A DNA stretch of 10,164 nt. Origin: an uncultured Moraxella sp. GTDB lineage: Bacteria > Pseudomonadota > Gammaproteobacteria > Pseudomonadales > Moraxellaceae. The translations under genes and the position numbers were made by a program. Numbering within the stretch: position 1 is the first letter of the stretch; every line of letters starts with the position of its first letter. Below are positions 1 through 5,928 of this stretch, in pieces. The DNA is taken from positions 1 to 10,164 of the forward strand of contig CAKAQU010000062.1 in assembly GCA_916720335.1 (NCBI GenBank). The letters run 5' to 3'. Under the pieces are notes generated by a model, which made no database searches, was not told where the DNA came from, and saw only the letters and a program-made list of their open reading frames with translations.

Positions 1-72
1 AATTACACGGCTTGGGTAAAGCAAAATGCTAAACCCAAGTGCATCAGCTGGCTGTTTACAAAACTGCTTTAA
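1..72 (+). CDS. Possible C-terminal end of an unrecognised gene (partial)
   Basis: Reading frame 1 is open from the left edge to a TAA at 70-72, giving 23 residues that end in ISWLFTKLL. The stop would lie one base before the stop codon of the convergent pilZ gene, a tight tail-to-tail arrangement that is common in compact genomes. I do not recognise the peptide, and 23 open codons can easily arise by chance. A hairpin at 11-39 (7-bp outer stem CTTGGGT/ACCCAAG, 4-bp inner stem AGCA/TGCT) lies inside this frame and has no T-run on either strand. Treat as a weak candidate only. Confidence 0.22.
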   Translation, partial: NYTAWVKQNAKPKCISWLFTKLL

Positions 73-73
73 A

Positions 74-421
74 TTACATGGTAAATGTTGGTTTGTCAGA
101 TTCGCTAGTGCCAGCAAGTAAACGCTCGACTTCATTTTTAAGTTTTTGGCTGTTAATATCATTACCAAATTGAATGCCAAACCCAGAAGGCTTGGTGGTT
201 GTGCCTTTGGCATTTAACCAAATAATTTTACCATTTAAAGGATAGCGTTCACTAGAGCCTGGTAAGGTAAAAGCAACAAATACCTCTTCACCAATTTGAT
301 GATTTCGAGCGCTTGGCACAAAAAGCCCGCCATTGTTAATAAACACTAAATAACTGCGATACAGCGTTTCTAAATCAGGAATGTTACAAGTGATGATACC
401 ACCACGAATCGGCATTGCCAT
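74..421 (-). CDS. pilZ: Type IV pilus assembly protein PilZ
   Basis: This is a small cytoplasmic PilZ-domain protein of 115 residues, close to the 118 of Pseudomonas aeruginosa PilZ, which is needed for type IV pilus biogenesis. The likeness runs end to end: GGIITCNIPD near the start, the FINNGGLFVPS segment (residues 27-37), a GKIIWLNAKG strand, GFGIQFG, and a C-terminus DKPTFTM that mirrors the Pseudomonas ending. The classical c-di-GMP signature (RxxxR with D/NxSxxG) is not visible. Orthologous pilus PilZ proteins also lack it and are thought to work through protein contacts, such as with PilB and FimX. The start at 421 is supported by AAGGA five bases upstream; a second ATG two codons on is less well placed. 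No other pilus gene is in the window. A GATAAT hexamer on the same strand at 461-466 could be a -10 element, but its -35 is poor. Confidence 0.92.
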   Translation of the reverse strand: MAMPIRGGIITCNIPDLETLYRSYLVFINNGGLFVPSARNHQIGEEVFVAFTLPGSSERYPLNGKIIWLNAKGTTTKPSGFGIQFGNDINSQKLKNEVERLLAGTSESDKPTFTM

Positions 422-490
422 GATAATCCTTAAATCTTTTGAATGCTTGATGTGATAAACATTATCTTAAACATGATGCTAAAATATCTA

Positions 491-539
491 CTATCAAATG
501 ATGATAGGTTAGCTATCATTGTAGCATAAGTTCTATGCT
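491..539. repeat. Overlapping inverted repeats between pilZ and corA
   Basis: Three short perfect inverted repeats lie head to tail in the 173-base gap. CTATCA (491-496) pairs with TGATAG (502-507). ATGATAG (501-507) pairs with CTATCAT (513-519). AGCATA (523-528) pairs with TATGCT (534-539). Each loop is five bases. The first two share the 502-507 arm, so only one can form at a time. No T-run follows on the - strand, so they do not look like a corA terminator. They may be operator-like sites upstream of pilZ; the function is unknown. Confidence 0.5.
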
Positions 540-594
540 TAAAAACTAAATAAAAGCTGATTGGTTGATTTAACAGGTTAAAAATTCATCTAAA

Positions 595-1815
595 TTACAA
601 CCAACCCGCTTTTTTAAATTTCCAATGCAAATAAAAACAAACTGCAAACACAGAAAACAGCACCATAAAATAGCCATATTGCCAGTCTAATTCAGGCATA
701 AATTTAAAATTCATGCCATAAATCCCTGCAACCGCCGTTGGTACCGCTGCAATCCCTGCCCATGCCGCCAGTTTTCGTACAACGTCGTTTTGTCCCATGG
801 TAACAATTGCCATATAAGTATCCATTGCCACCGATAACATCTCATTTAGACCATTGACCGCATCAATGGAGCGTAAAAGATGGTCATTGACATCTCGAAA
901 ATAAGGTTTGGCAGCAGCGGGAAAAGCCGATAACAACTCATTTTTTTTATGATTGATAAAAAAATTACAGACATCTTGCACTGGCAAAATAACCGCTCGC
1001 ATGTGTACTAACTGAGATTTAAGTTCGTATAAACTTTTTAGGGTGGATTTACTAAATTCATAAGAAAAAATATTACGTTCTTGCTCACGTAAATAATTAC
1101 CCAAACGGTCAGTAATTGGCAAATAATTATCCACCGTAAAGTCTAAAATAGCGTGCAGTACAAAAATTGGGCCGAGTCTCAGTTTTTCGGGGCGACGATG
1201 ACAATGTTCGCGTACGGGAGTATAAGAGTTTGATGCGCCACGGCGAATGCTGATAATAAAATTTTTTCCCATAAAGATAGCGGTTGTACCATAGCGAATT
1301 TGATTGTCTTCTAATTTGGCGGTACGCACTACCACAAAAATTGTATCATTGCCATAACTTTCTACTTTGGGGCGCTGGTGGTCGGCAAAAGCATCTTCTA
1401 AGGCAAGTTCATGCAAATCAAAAGCATCCTGAACTTCTTTGACCGTTTCATAACTAGGATTATATAGTCCAAGCCAAATAAACTGATTGCTATTGGTTAA
1501 AGTTCGGCTTACTTCATCAATTGCCAAGGTTTCAATTGGCTGACCTGTTTTTCGAGAATAAGAGTAACATACAATGCTTTCATCAGGACTAGGATTGTCT
1601 TCAAGCTCTTCAAAGCGCTCGCCATCAGGGTCGTAAACCGTCATGGTTTCCAAAGTATCTTCTTCGGTTGCGTCGGCGTCGCCATAAATATAACTATCTT
1701 GGGTGTCAGGTGGTGCTAAATCTTCAGAATATTCTTTTTGGTCAGGGTCGTCGTTTTGATATGCCAAATTAGTGGTGTGTTCGTCGGCGAGTTCGGTTTT
1801 TAGCTTGTCAGGCAT
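595..1815 (-). CDS. corA: CorA-family magnesium/cobalt transport protein
   Basis: This is an inner-membrane pentameric divalent cation channel taking up Mg2+ (also Co2+, Ni2+). Counting from the GTG at 1818, the protein has a large cytoplasmic domain (about 90-345), a long helix leading into TM1 (about 350-368), the selectivity motif YGMNF (367-371), the periplasmic loop with MPEL (374-377), TM2 (about 380-398) and a short basic tail KFKKAGWL. The signature and loop match E. coli CorA almost exactly. At about 406 residues it is some 90 longer than E. coli CorA. The excess is an N-terminal stretch (1-80) with 27 Asp/Glu and only four Lys/Arg. GTG (1816-1818) and ATG (1813-1815) adjoin. The Shine-Dalgarno AAGGGG is three bases from the GTG but six from the ATG, so I choose the ATG. 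A TTGCTG-17-TATAAT promoter lies upstream. The gene appears to be transcribed alone. Confidence 0.95.
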   Translation of the reverse strand: MPDKLKTELADEHTTNLAYQNDDPDQKEYSEDLAPPDTQDSYIYGDADATEEDTLETMTVYDPDGERFEELEDNPSPDESIVCYSYSRKTGQPIETLAIDEVSRTLTNSNQFIWLGLYNPSYETVKEVQDAFDLHELALEDAFADHQRPKVESYGNDTIFVVVRTAKLEDNQIRYGTTAIFMGKNFIISIRRGASNSYTPVREHCHRRPEKLRLGPIFVLHAILDFTVDNYLPITDRLGNYLREQERNIFSYEFSKSTLKSLYELKSQLVHMRAVILPVQDVCNFFINHKKNELLSAFPAAAKPYFRDVNDHLLRSIDAVNGLNEMLSVAMDTYMAIVTMGQNDVVRKLAAWAGIAAVPTAVAGIYGMNFKFMPELDWQYGYFMVLFSVFAVCFYLHWKFKKAGWL

Positions 1816-2126
1816 CACGCACCCCTTAACTGTTCAAGAGATTTAAAAAAAGAATTGTTGTTAAATAGCTAAAAAAGCCAATCATTATAACAAAAACAAA
1901 TAATTTCAGCAATAAATATGATAAATCATCATAAATCTCTAAAAAACCGTTCTTTTATTAGTGTCTGAACAGATATTATCATCAACTTATTTATGGTTTA
2001 ATTCACAAACTAAAAAATCTAAGCCAAATCTACCCCATTTTGTTTTTTCTGTGATAAACTAAGTAAAAGGCCAAATAGGAACGGCTTTTTTAGTTTAGCA
2101 TTTAGATAAGTTTAGGAACAGTTTTT
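1816..2126. other. Divergent corA/hisZ intergenic region
   Basis: This AT-rich spacer of 311 bases holds no gene that I can support. It contains the corA promoter (1884-1912, - strand) and probably the hisZ promoter. For hisZ the best candidate is an extended -10, TGA-TAAACT at 2052-2060, without a convincing -35. The motif GGCTTTTTTAG occurs in both leaders: on the - strand at 1869-1879 ahead of corA, and on the + strand at 2083-2093 ahead of hisZ. A third related copy, CTAAAAAACCGTTC at 1939-1952, is inverted relative to 2079-2093 with a one-base bulge. Fragments of inverted repeats such as TATGAT/ATCATA lie around 1917-1933. Confidence 0.5.
1884..1912 (-). promoter_or_regulatory. Probable sigma70 promoter of corA
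   Basis: On the - strand, a perfect -10 TATAAT (1889 down to 1884) is preceded at exactly 17 bases by TTGCTG (1912 down to 1907), which shares the TTG of the -35 consensus. The expected transcript start is near 1876, giving a leader of about 60 bases to the corA ATG. Confidence 0.5.
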
Positions 2127-2915
2127 GTGTCTATTTCCACCACCAATCATGACTGGTTGTTGCCTGATGGCGTAGCGGACATTTTGTTTGTTGATGCTCA
2201 AAAACAGGAAAGTTTACGCGATGCTTTATTGTTTGTTTTGACTGCCCACGGTTTTCGTTTGGTGTCGCCGCCACTCATTGAATACACTCAAACCTTATTT
2301 GCTCAAACCGATGAAGATTTGCGCCGACAAACTTTTAAAATTATTGACCAGCTGAATGGTCGAACGATGGGTGTGCGTGCTGATATTACCCCACAAATTA
2401 CCCGCATTGATGCTCAGCATGGGCATAAGATTAGTCGCTATTGTTATGTTGGTCAGGTGGTAAAAACTTTGCCAACGGGTTTATTTGGTTTGCGCACCCC
2501 AATGCAACTTGGAGCGGAAATTTTTGGTGTAGAAGATGTTTTAGATGCAGCCAGTGAACTGTCTTTGATTGATTTAATTGCGTCACTATTTGCTGAAATC
2601 GCAATTGGTGGCGAAGATTTGCACATTGATATTGGTCATGTGGCAATTTTTAAGCGTCTATGCCAAATTCATGCGATGGATGCGGCAGATATTAATCAAT
2701 TGATGCTGCTTTATAATAAAAAATCACTGCCTGAATTGACGGATTTTTGTCAAAACCTGACGGGTGGGGTCGATTTTTTAACTTTAGTTACACATATTTT
2801 TGATGGAACAAGCTTGCCATCAGCTGATAATCTGTTAAACAAATTATCAGACGTTGCCAAAAAGCGTGTTATGAAATCCAAACCCTTGCCCGTCACGCTA
2901 AAAAAAAAGGCATGA
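2127..2915 (+). CDS. hisZ: HisZ N-terminal part (HisRS-like core)
   Basis: This frame carries 262 residues and begins at a GTG, with AGGA nine bases upstream (2114-2117). It holds the HisRS-like opening WLLPDGVADIL (10-20), a PPLIEYTQTLF segment, RRQTFKIID, and MGVRADITPQITRIDA, the degenerate class II motif 2 region shared by HisZ and HisRS. LGAEIFG and IDIGHVAIFKRL follow. The genuine family likeness ends near residue 246. The last sixteen residues, through the A9 run, are probably out of frame. The stop TGA (2913-2915) overlaps the ATG of the second part as ATGA. Alone it would lack the C-terminal part of the HisRS-like fold. Confidence 0.8.
   Translation: MSISTTNHDWLLPDGVADILFVDAQKQESLRDALLFVLTAHGFRLVSPPLIEYTQTLFAQTDEDLRRQTFKIIDQLNGRTMGVRADITPQITRIDAQHGHKISRYCYVGQVVKTLPTGLFGLRTPMQLGAEIFGVEDVLDAASELSLIDLIASLFAEIAIGGEDLHIDIGHVAIFKRLCQIHAMDAADINQLMLLYNKKSLPELTDFCQNLTGGVDFLTLVTHIFDGTSLPSADNLLNKLSDVAKKRVMKSKPLPVTLKKKA
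2858..2915 (+). other. Frameshift-prone segment of hisZ: A5 run, A9 run and ATGA overlap
   Basis: In the first frame the codons run GCC AAA AAG CGT at the A5 run (2859-2863) and CTA AAA AAA AAG GCA TGA at the A9 run (2900-2908). The A9 run therefore contains A AAA AAG in the correct phase, the same heptamer that drives -1 frameshifting in E. coli dnaX, two codons before the stop. A -1 slip there, or one extra A added by RNA polymerase, joins the two hisZ frames. AGCGTG (2863-2868) and CACGCT (2894-2899) could pair as a 6-bp stem ending directly at the A9 run. No dnaX-like upstream Shine-Dalgarno stimulator or strong downstream hairpin is seen. Confidence 0.6.
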
Positions 2916-3334
2916 CTGTCAGTGTGGATGTAGCAGAATTGTCAGGTTATCATTATCATACAGGACTTGTGTTTAATATTTATTTAAACACTCAAACTTC
3001 TCAAAACATACAAACCCAAGCATTGGTTAGTGGCGGGCGTTTTTGCGCTAGCGATACACGCCAAGCTACTGGATTTAGTATGGATATCAATCGCTTACTT
3101 GATTTTGTAGAATTGCAAGAAGATACTGTAATTTGGGTAGATTTTGCAGATATGCAGGATAAAACTCAAGCATGCATTCAAGATTTAGACCAGCAAATTA
3201 AAAACCTACAAGATGAGGGCTGTATTGTTATTAAACCTTTATCCAAAGAAGATAAGCCTGATTTAATTGATGGTGTGTTATATTTTGATAAAGAGCAAAA
3301 ACAGTGGTTGGTAAGTTTGCTGGGTGATGACTAA
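2912..3334 (+). CDS. hisZ: HisZ C-terminal part
   Basis: This frame carries 140 residues in the -1 frame relative to the N-terminal part. It holds SVDVAELSGYHYHTGLVFNIY, the most conserved HisZ segment, followed by VSGGRF and the ATGFSMDINRLL strand-helix, where HisRS has its motif 3. The rest (WVDFADMQDKTQ onward) resembles the variable C-terminal region of HisZ. If it is expressed separately, it would depend on reinitiation at the ATGA overlap: AAGG lies only one base before the ATG, too close for an effective ribosome site. More probably it is the tail of one original HisZ. The frame is open upstream to 2831 and includes the coherent stretch EIQTLARHAKKKG. Confidence 0.75.
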   Translation: MTVSVDVAELSGYHYHTGLVFNIYLNTQTSQNIQTQALVSGGRFCASDTRQATGFSMDINRLLDFVELQEDTVIWVDFADMQDKTQACIQDLDQQIKNLQDEGCIVIKPLSKEDKPDLIDGVLYFDKEQKQWLVSLLGDD

Positions 3335-3375
3335 ACTGTCTTAATACACGAAAGATTTGCTAAATTATAGCAACA

Positions 3376-3410
3376 AAATCAATTTAATTATTTAAATCAA
3401 TTTAATTATT
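3376..3410. repeat. Tandem 18-base direct repeat upstream of purA
   Basis: A 17-base AT-rich sequence beginning AAATCAATTT and ending AATTATT occurs at 3376-3392 and again, identically, at 3394-3410, with one T between. The second copy ends 18 bases before the purA ATG, just ahead of its Shine-Dalgarno. It could be a duplicated regulator site or a simple slippage duplication in AT-rich DNA. Confidence 0.8.
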
Positions 3411-3428
3411 ATTGTTAAGAGAGCGTTT

Positions 3429-4721
3429 ATGGGTAAAAATGTTGTTGTGCTGGGTAGTCAATGGGGTGATGAAGGTAAAGGTAAAATCGTTGATTTGTTG
3501 ACCGAAAAAGCATCAGCAGTGGCACGTTATCAGGGTGGTCATAATGCTGGACATACTTTAGTGGTTGGTGGTGAAAAAACGGTTTTGCATTTGATTCCGT
3601 CGGGTATTTTACGTGATGGCGTAACATGCTTTATTGGTAATGGTGTGGTGCTTGCCCCCGATGCTTTGTTAGCAGAAATGCAAAAATTGACGGATAAGGG
3701 TGTGCCAGTTCGCCAAAGATTGCGAATTTCACCAGCTTGTCCGCTGATTATGCCGTATCATGTAGCATTAGACCAGGCTCGTGAAGCTAAAAGAGGAAAT
3801 GCTAAAATTGGTACCACTGGGCGTGGCATTGGACCAGCTTATGAAGATAAAGTTGCTCGTCGTGCTTTAAAAGTTGTGGATTTATTCCGTAGCGATTTGC
3901 CCCAAAAATTGTCAGCGCTATTAGAATATCATAACTTCCAATTAACTCATTACTACAAAGTACCTGCGATTGATTATGATGAGACTCTTGCTTTGTGCCA
4001 ACTTTGGGCAAATGAACTAAAAGAAATGGTTGTTGATGTTACTGAAGAGCTAAATCAACGCCGTCTGGCAGGTGAGAATCTGATGTTTGAAGGTGCTCAA
4101 GGTACGCTTTTGGATATTGACCATGGTACTTATCCTTTTGTAACTAGTTCAAATACTACCGCAGGCGGGGTAGCAACGGGAACCGGACTTGGTCCTTTGT
4201 ATTTTGATTATGTGTTAGGCATCACCAAAGCCTATACTACCCGAGTAGGTTCTGGACCTTTTCCAACTGAATTATTTGACGATATTGGCAATCATCTTGC
4301 GACTGTAGGTCATGAATTTGGGGCAACAACAGGGCGTGCTAGACGTTGTGGTTGGTTTGATGCGGTCAGCCTTAGAAGGGCGGTTACATTAAACTCTATG
4401 ACAGGCATTTGTTTAACTAAACTTGATGTGCTTGATGGTTTAAAAGAAATTAAAATTGCCATTGATTATGACTATCAAGATGTTAATAAAGCCATTGGGG
4501 CTTATGATGCTGAAAGTTATCAAAAAATCACCCCAATTTATGAAACATTAGAGGGTTGGAGTGAGTCTACTGTTGGCGTCACTCAATTTGAAGATTTGCC
4601 AAAAAATGCTCAGATTTACATTAAACGTATTGAAGAGTTGGTGGGTTGTCCTGTGGATATTATTTCAACAGGTGCTGACCGCAAAGAAACCATCGTGTTA
4701 AGAGACCCTTACGACATCTAA
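3429..4721 (+). CDS. purA: Adenylosuccinate synthetase
   Basis: This cytoplasmic enzyme joins IMP and aspartate using GTP to form adenylosuccinate, the committed step to AMP. Its 430 residues match the family's usual length. Visible motifs are the P-loop QWGDEGKGKIVD near the N-terminus (catalytic Asp in GDEGKGK), the switch segment GGHNAGHT (catalytic His), GTTGRGIGPAYEDKVAR (IMP binding), FEGAQGTLLDIDHGTYPFVTSSN, TTRVGSGPFPTEL, GATTGRARRCGWFD (aspartate and IMP binding), and LTKLDVLDGL (guanine-specifying, NKxD-like). The ATG is preceded at five bases by AAGAGAG. It lies downstream of hisZ, as in related genera, and ends in a strong intrinsic terminator. The gene shows no damage. Confidence 0.98.
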   Translation: MGKNVVVLGSQWGDEGKGKIVDLLTEKASAVARYQGGHNAGHTLVVGGEKTVLHLIPSGILRDGVTCFIGNGVVLAPDALLAEMQKLTDKGVPVRQRLRISPACPLIMPYHVALDQAREAKRGNAKIGTTGRGIGPAYEDKVARRALKVVDLFRSDLPQKLSALLEYHNFQLTHYYKVPAIDYDETLALCQLWANELKEMVVDVTEELNQRRLAGENLMFEGAQGTLLDIDHGTYPFVTSSNTTAGGVATGTGLGPLYFDYVLGITKAYTTRVGSGPFPTELFDDIGNHLATVGHEFGATTGRARRCGWFDAVSLRRAVTLNSMTGICLTKLDVLDGLKEIKIAIDYDYQDVNKAIGAYDAESYQKITPIYETLEGWSESTVGVTQFEDLPKNAQIYIKRIEELVGCPVDIISTGADRKETIVLRDPYDI

Positions 4722-4735
4722 GTGCTGCTAGATGC

Positions 4736-4765
4736 AAAAGCACACTTAACGGGTGTGCTTTTTTT
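4736..4765 (+). terminator. Intrinsic terminator of purA
   Basis: AAAAGCACAC (4736-4745) and GTGTGCTTTT (4753-4762) form a perfect 10-bp stem with a 7-base loop, and a run of seven Ts (4759-4765) closes it. It lies 14 bases after the purA stop. The A-run on the left arm means it could also work weakly on the other strand. Confidence 0.93.
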
Positions 4766-4788
4766 AACTATATAAAATTGATAATAAT

Positions 4789-5817
4789 ATGTTTCGTTTG
4801 ACTTTTTTAGGTACTTCCAGTGGTATGCCCACCAAAAGCCGCAATGTATCGGGCATTGCGCTTGAGTGTCTTGGTGATGATTTGCACGCCAAAAATCCTC
4901 CATGGTTTTTAATTGATTGCGGAGAGGGCACTCAACACCAGTTACTAAAAACTAAACTTTCTCCAAATCGTTTGTCAGCAATTTTGATTACTCACATTCA
5001 TGGCGACCATTGCTATGGGCTTTTTGGGCTTTTGGCAAGTTTAGGTTTGCATAATCGCAAAACCCCACTATATATCGTTGCGCCAAAAGCCATACAAAAG
5101 TTATTATCAGCGTTTTATGAACTGACTGAATTGTACGTAAATTATCCTATTATATTTCTTGCAATTGAAGATATTTTAACCGATGATTTAGAAATCGCCA
5201 ATTTGCAATTAGAGGGTTTACCAAATTTAGCGTTCGAAATTAGTAGAACCTCTCACCGCTGCCCTTGTTATGCCTTTTCAATTATTCAAAATTTATCCAA
5301 AGACAAACTTAAAATAGATAAATTAACCGCTTGGCAAATTAATAATAAACATTGGAGTACCATTCTTAAAGCTCAAGATAAATCATTGCCAATAAACATT
5401 GATGGTAAGATATTAATTCCTAGAGAATTTATCAATCATCAACAAAAAAGCATAAAAATTGTGATTGCAGGCGATAATGATACGCCAGAAATATTAGCGC
5501 CAATTTTACAAAATGCAATAGCTCTTGTTCATGAAGCCACATATACTCAAGAAATTTTACAAAAAATTTTAAACAAACCTGCCGACCAAGGTGGTTTTAA
5601 CCCTAAACACAGTAGTGCTGAAAAAGTCGCGATATTTGCGCAAAAAATAAATCTTCAAAATCTGATTTTAACGCATTTTAGTGCACGCTTTGCTAGCTTT
5701 GATGATGAAACATCAGATTCGTTAAATATGGCTCATATCAGAAAAGAGGCTCAGAAATTTTATCAAAACAAGTTATTTTTGGCACAAGATTTACAGCAAA
5801 TTATTATTGACGAATGA
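4789..5817 (+). CDS. rnz: Ribonuclease Z (tRNA 3' processing endonuclease)
   Basis: This zinc-dependent beta-lactamase-fold nuclease cuts the 3' trailer from tRNA precursors. The order of motifs fits the short RNase Z (ElaC) form: N-terminal LTFLGTSSGMP (4-14), FLIDCGEGTQHQLL (40-53), the metal site HIHGDH (69-74, base Asp73), TSHRCPCYAF (His156), AGDND (Asp229), VHEATYT (His248) and LTHFSARF (His296). All usual ligands appear to be present. At 342 residues it is somewhat longer than E. coli ElaC (about 305). The ATG at 4789 fits the family N-terminus, yet the 23 bases between the purA terminator and this ATG hold no Shine-Dalgarno, only AT-rich DNA with TATAAA at 4771-4776. The transcript may thus have a very short leader or arise by read-through. 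Confidence 0.93.
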   Translation: MFRLTFLGTSSGMPTKSRNVSGIALECLGDDLHAKNPPWFLIDCGEGTQHQLLKTKLSPNRLSAILITHIHGDHCYGLFGLLASLGLHNRKTPLYIVAPKAIQKLLSAFYELTELYVNYPIIFLAIEDILTDDLEIANLQLEGLPNLAFEISRTSHRCPCYAFSIIQNLSKDKLKIDKLTAWQINNKHWSTILKAQDKSLPINIDGKILIPREFINHQQKSIKIVIAGDNDTPEILAPILQNAIALVHEATYTQEILQKILNKPADQGGFNPKHSSAEKVAIFAQKINLQNLILTHFSARFASFDDETSDSLNMAHIRKEAQKFYQNKLFLAQDLQQIIIDE

Positions 5818-5829
5818 TAATCATTAATA
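5813..5829. promoter_or_regulatory. Fur-box-like palindrome at the rnz/nrdB junction
   Basis: AATGATAATCATT (5813-5825) is a perfect palindrome identical to the 13-base centre of the classical 19-base Fur box. In the 7-1-7 view, TGATAATCATTAATA (5815-5829) matches 12 of 14 positions. It overlaps the rnz stop codon and lies about 50 bases upstream of the nrdB -10 element. NrdB is an iron protein, so iron control is plausible. Chance in AT-rich DNA remains possible. Confidence 0.4.
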
Positions 5830-5874
5830 AATCTTGAAATTCTTTATCACAGTCAAAATTTTTATAAGCAATCA

Positions 5875-5883
5875 TGCTATAAT
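5875..5883 (+). promoter_or_regulatory. Extended -10 promoter of nrdB
   Basis: TGC-TATAAT (5875-5883) is a perfect -10 hexamer with the TGn extension, which can act without a good -35; none is seen 16-18 bases upstream. The transcript would start near 5890, about 40 bases before the nrdB ATG. No convincing NrdR box was found nearby. Confidence 0.55.
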
Positions 5884-5928
5884 TTACTACCAAAACCGGT
5901 GTAAAATTGATTAATTTATAGGCATATT

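Larger units (their letters stand above)
2127..3334 (+). pseudogene. hisZ: hisZ, ATP phosphoribosyltransferase regulatory subunit, split by a frameshift
   Basis: HisZ is a catalytically inactive HisRS-like protein that joins the short form of HisG to make the active, histidine-inhibited first enzyme of histidine synthesis. The two overlapping frames 2127-2915 and 2912-3334 together cover one whole HisZ of about 402 residues; the family usually has 380-400. The second frame has a stop at 2828-2830, so the switch must lie between 2831 and 2912. The A5 run at 2859-2863 is the likeliest point. One extra A there would give DVAKKACYEIQTLARHAKK followed by KGMTVSVDVAEL, which suits the helix preceding the conserved GYHYHTG segment. 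The first frame instead gives a proline-bearing end, KSKPLPVTLKKKA. This may be a real lesion, a rescued frameshift or a sequencing error in a homopolymer. purA follows 94 bases downstream without a terminator, the pairing known from Pseudomonas. Confidence 0.8.

Noticed and set aside
11..39. Hairpin at the left edge considered as the pilZ terminator
   Set aside because: No T-run follows on either strand, and it may lie inside the coding end of a convergent gene.
2431..2646. Open frame antisense to hisZ, and similar ones opposite purA (3427-3627, 3802-4011), nrdB (6522-6704) and ttcA (8570-9129)
   Set aside because: Each lies wholly inside a well-supported gene on the other strand, has no recognisable domain and lacks a convincing ribosome site.
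2858..2864. C AAA AAG at the A5 run considered as the programmed slip site of hisZ
   Set aside because: The P-site tRNA would have to re-pair with CAA, a mismatch that makes slipping poor, and no spaced downstream structure is present. A lost base is likelier here; the A9 run is the better slip site.
5818..5928. NrdR boxes upstream of nrdB
   Set aside because: I looked for a pair of sites resembling the ACA-CWATATWG-TGT pattern around the -10 element and found none that was convincing.
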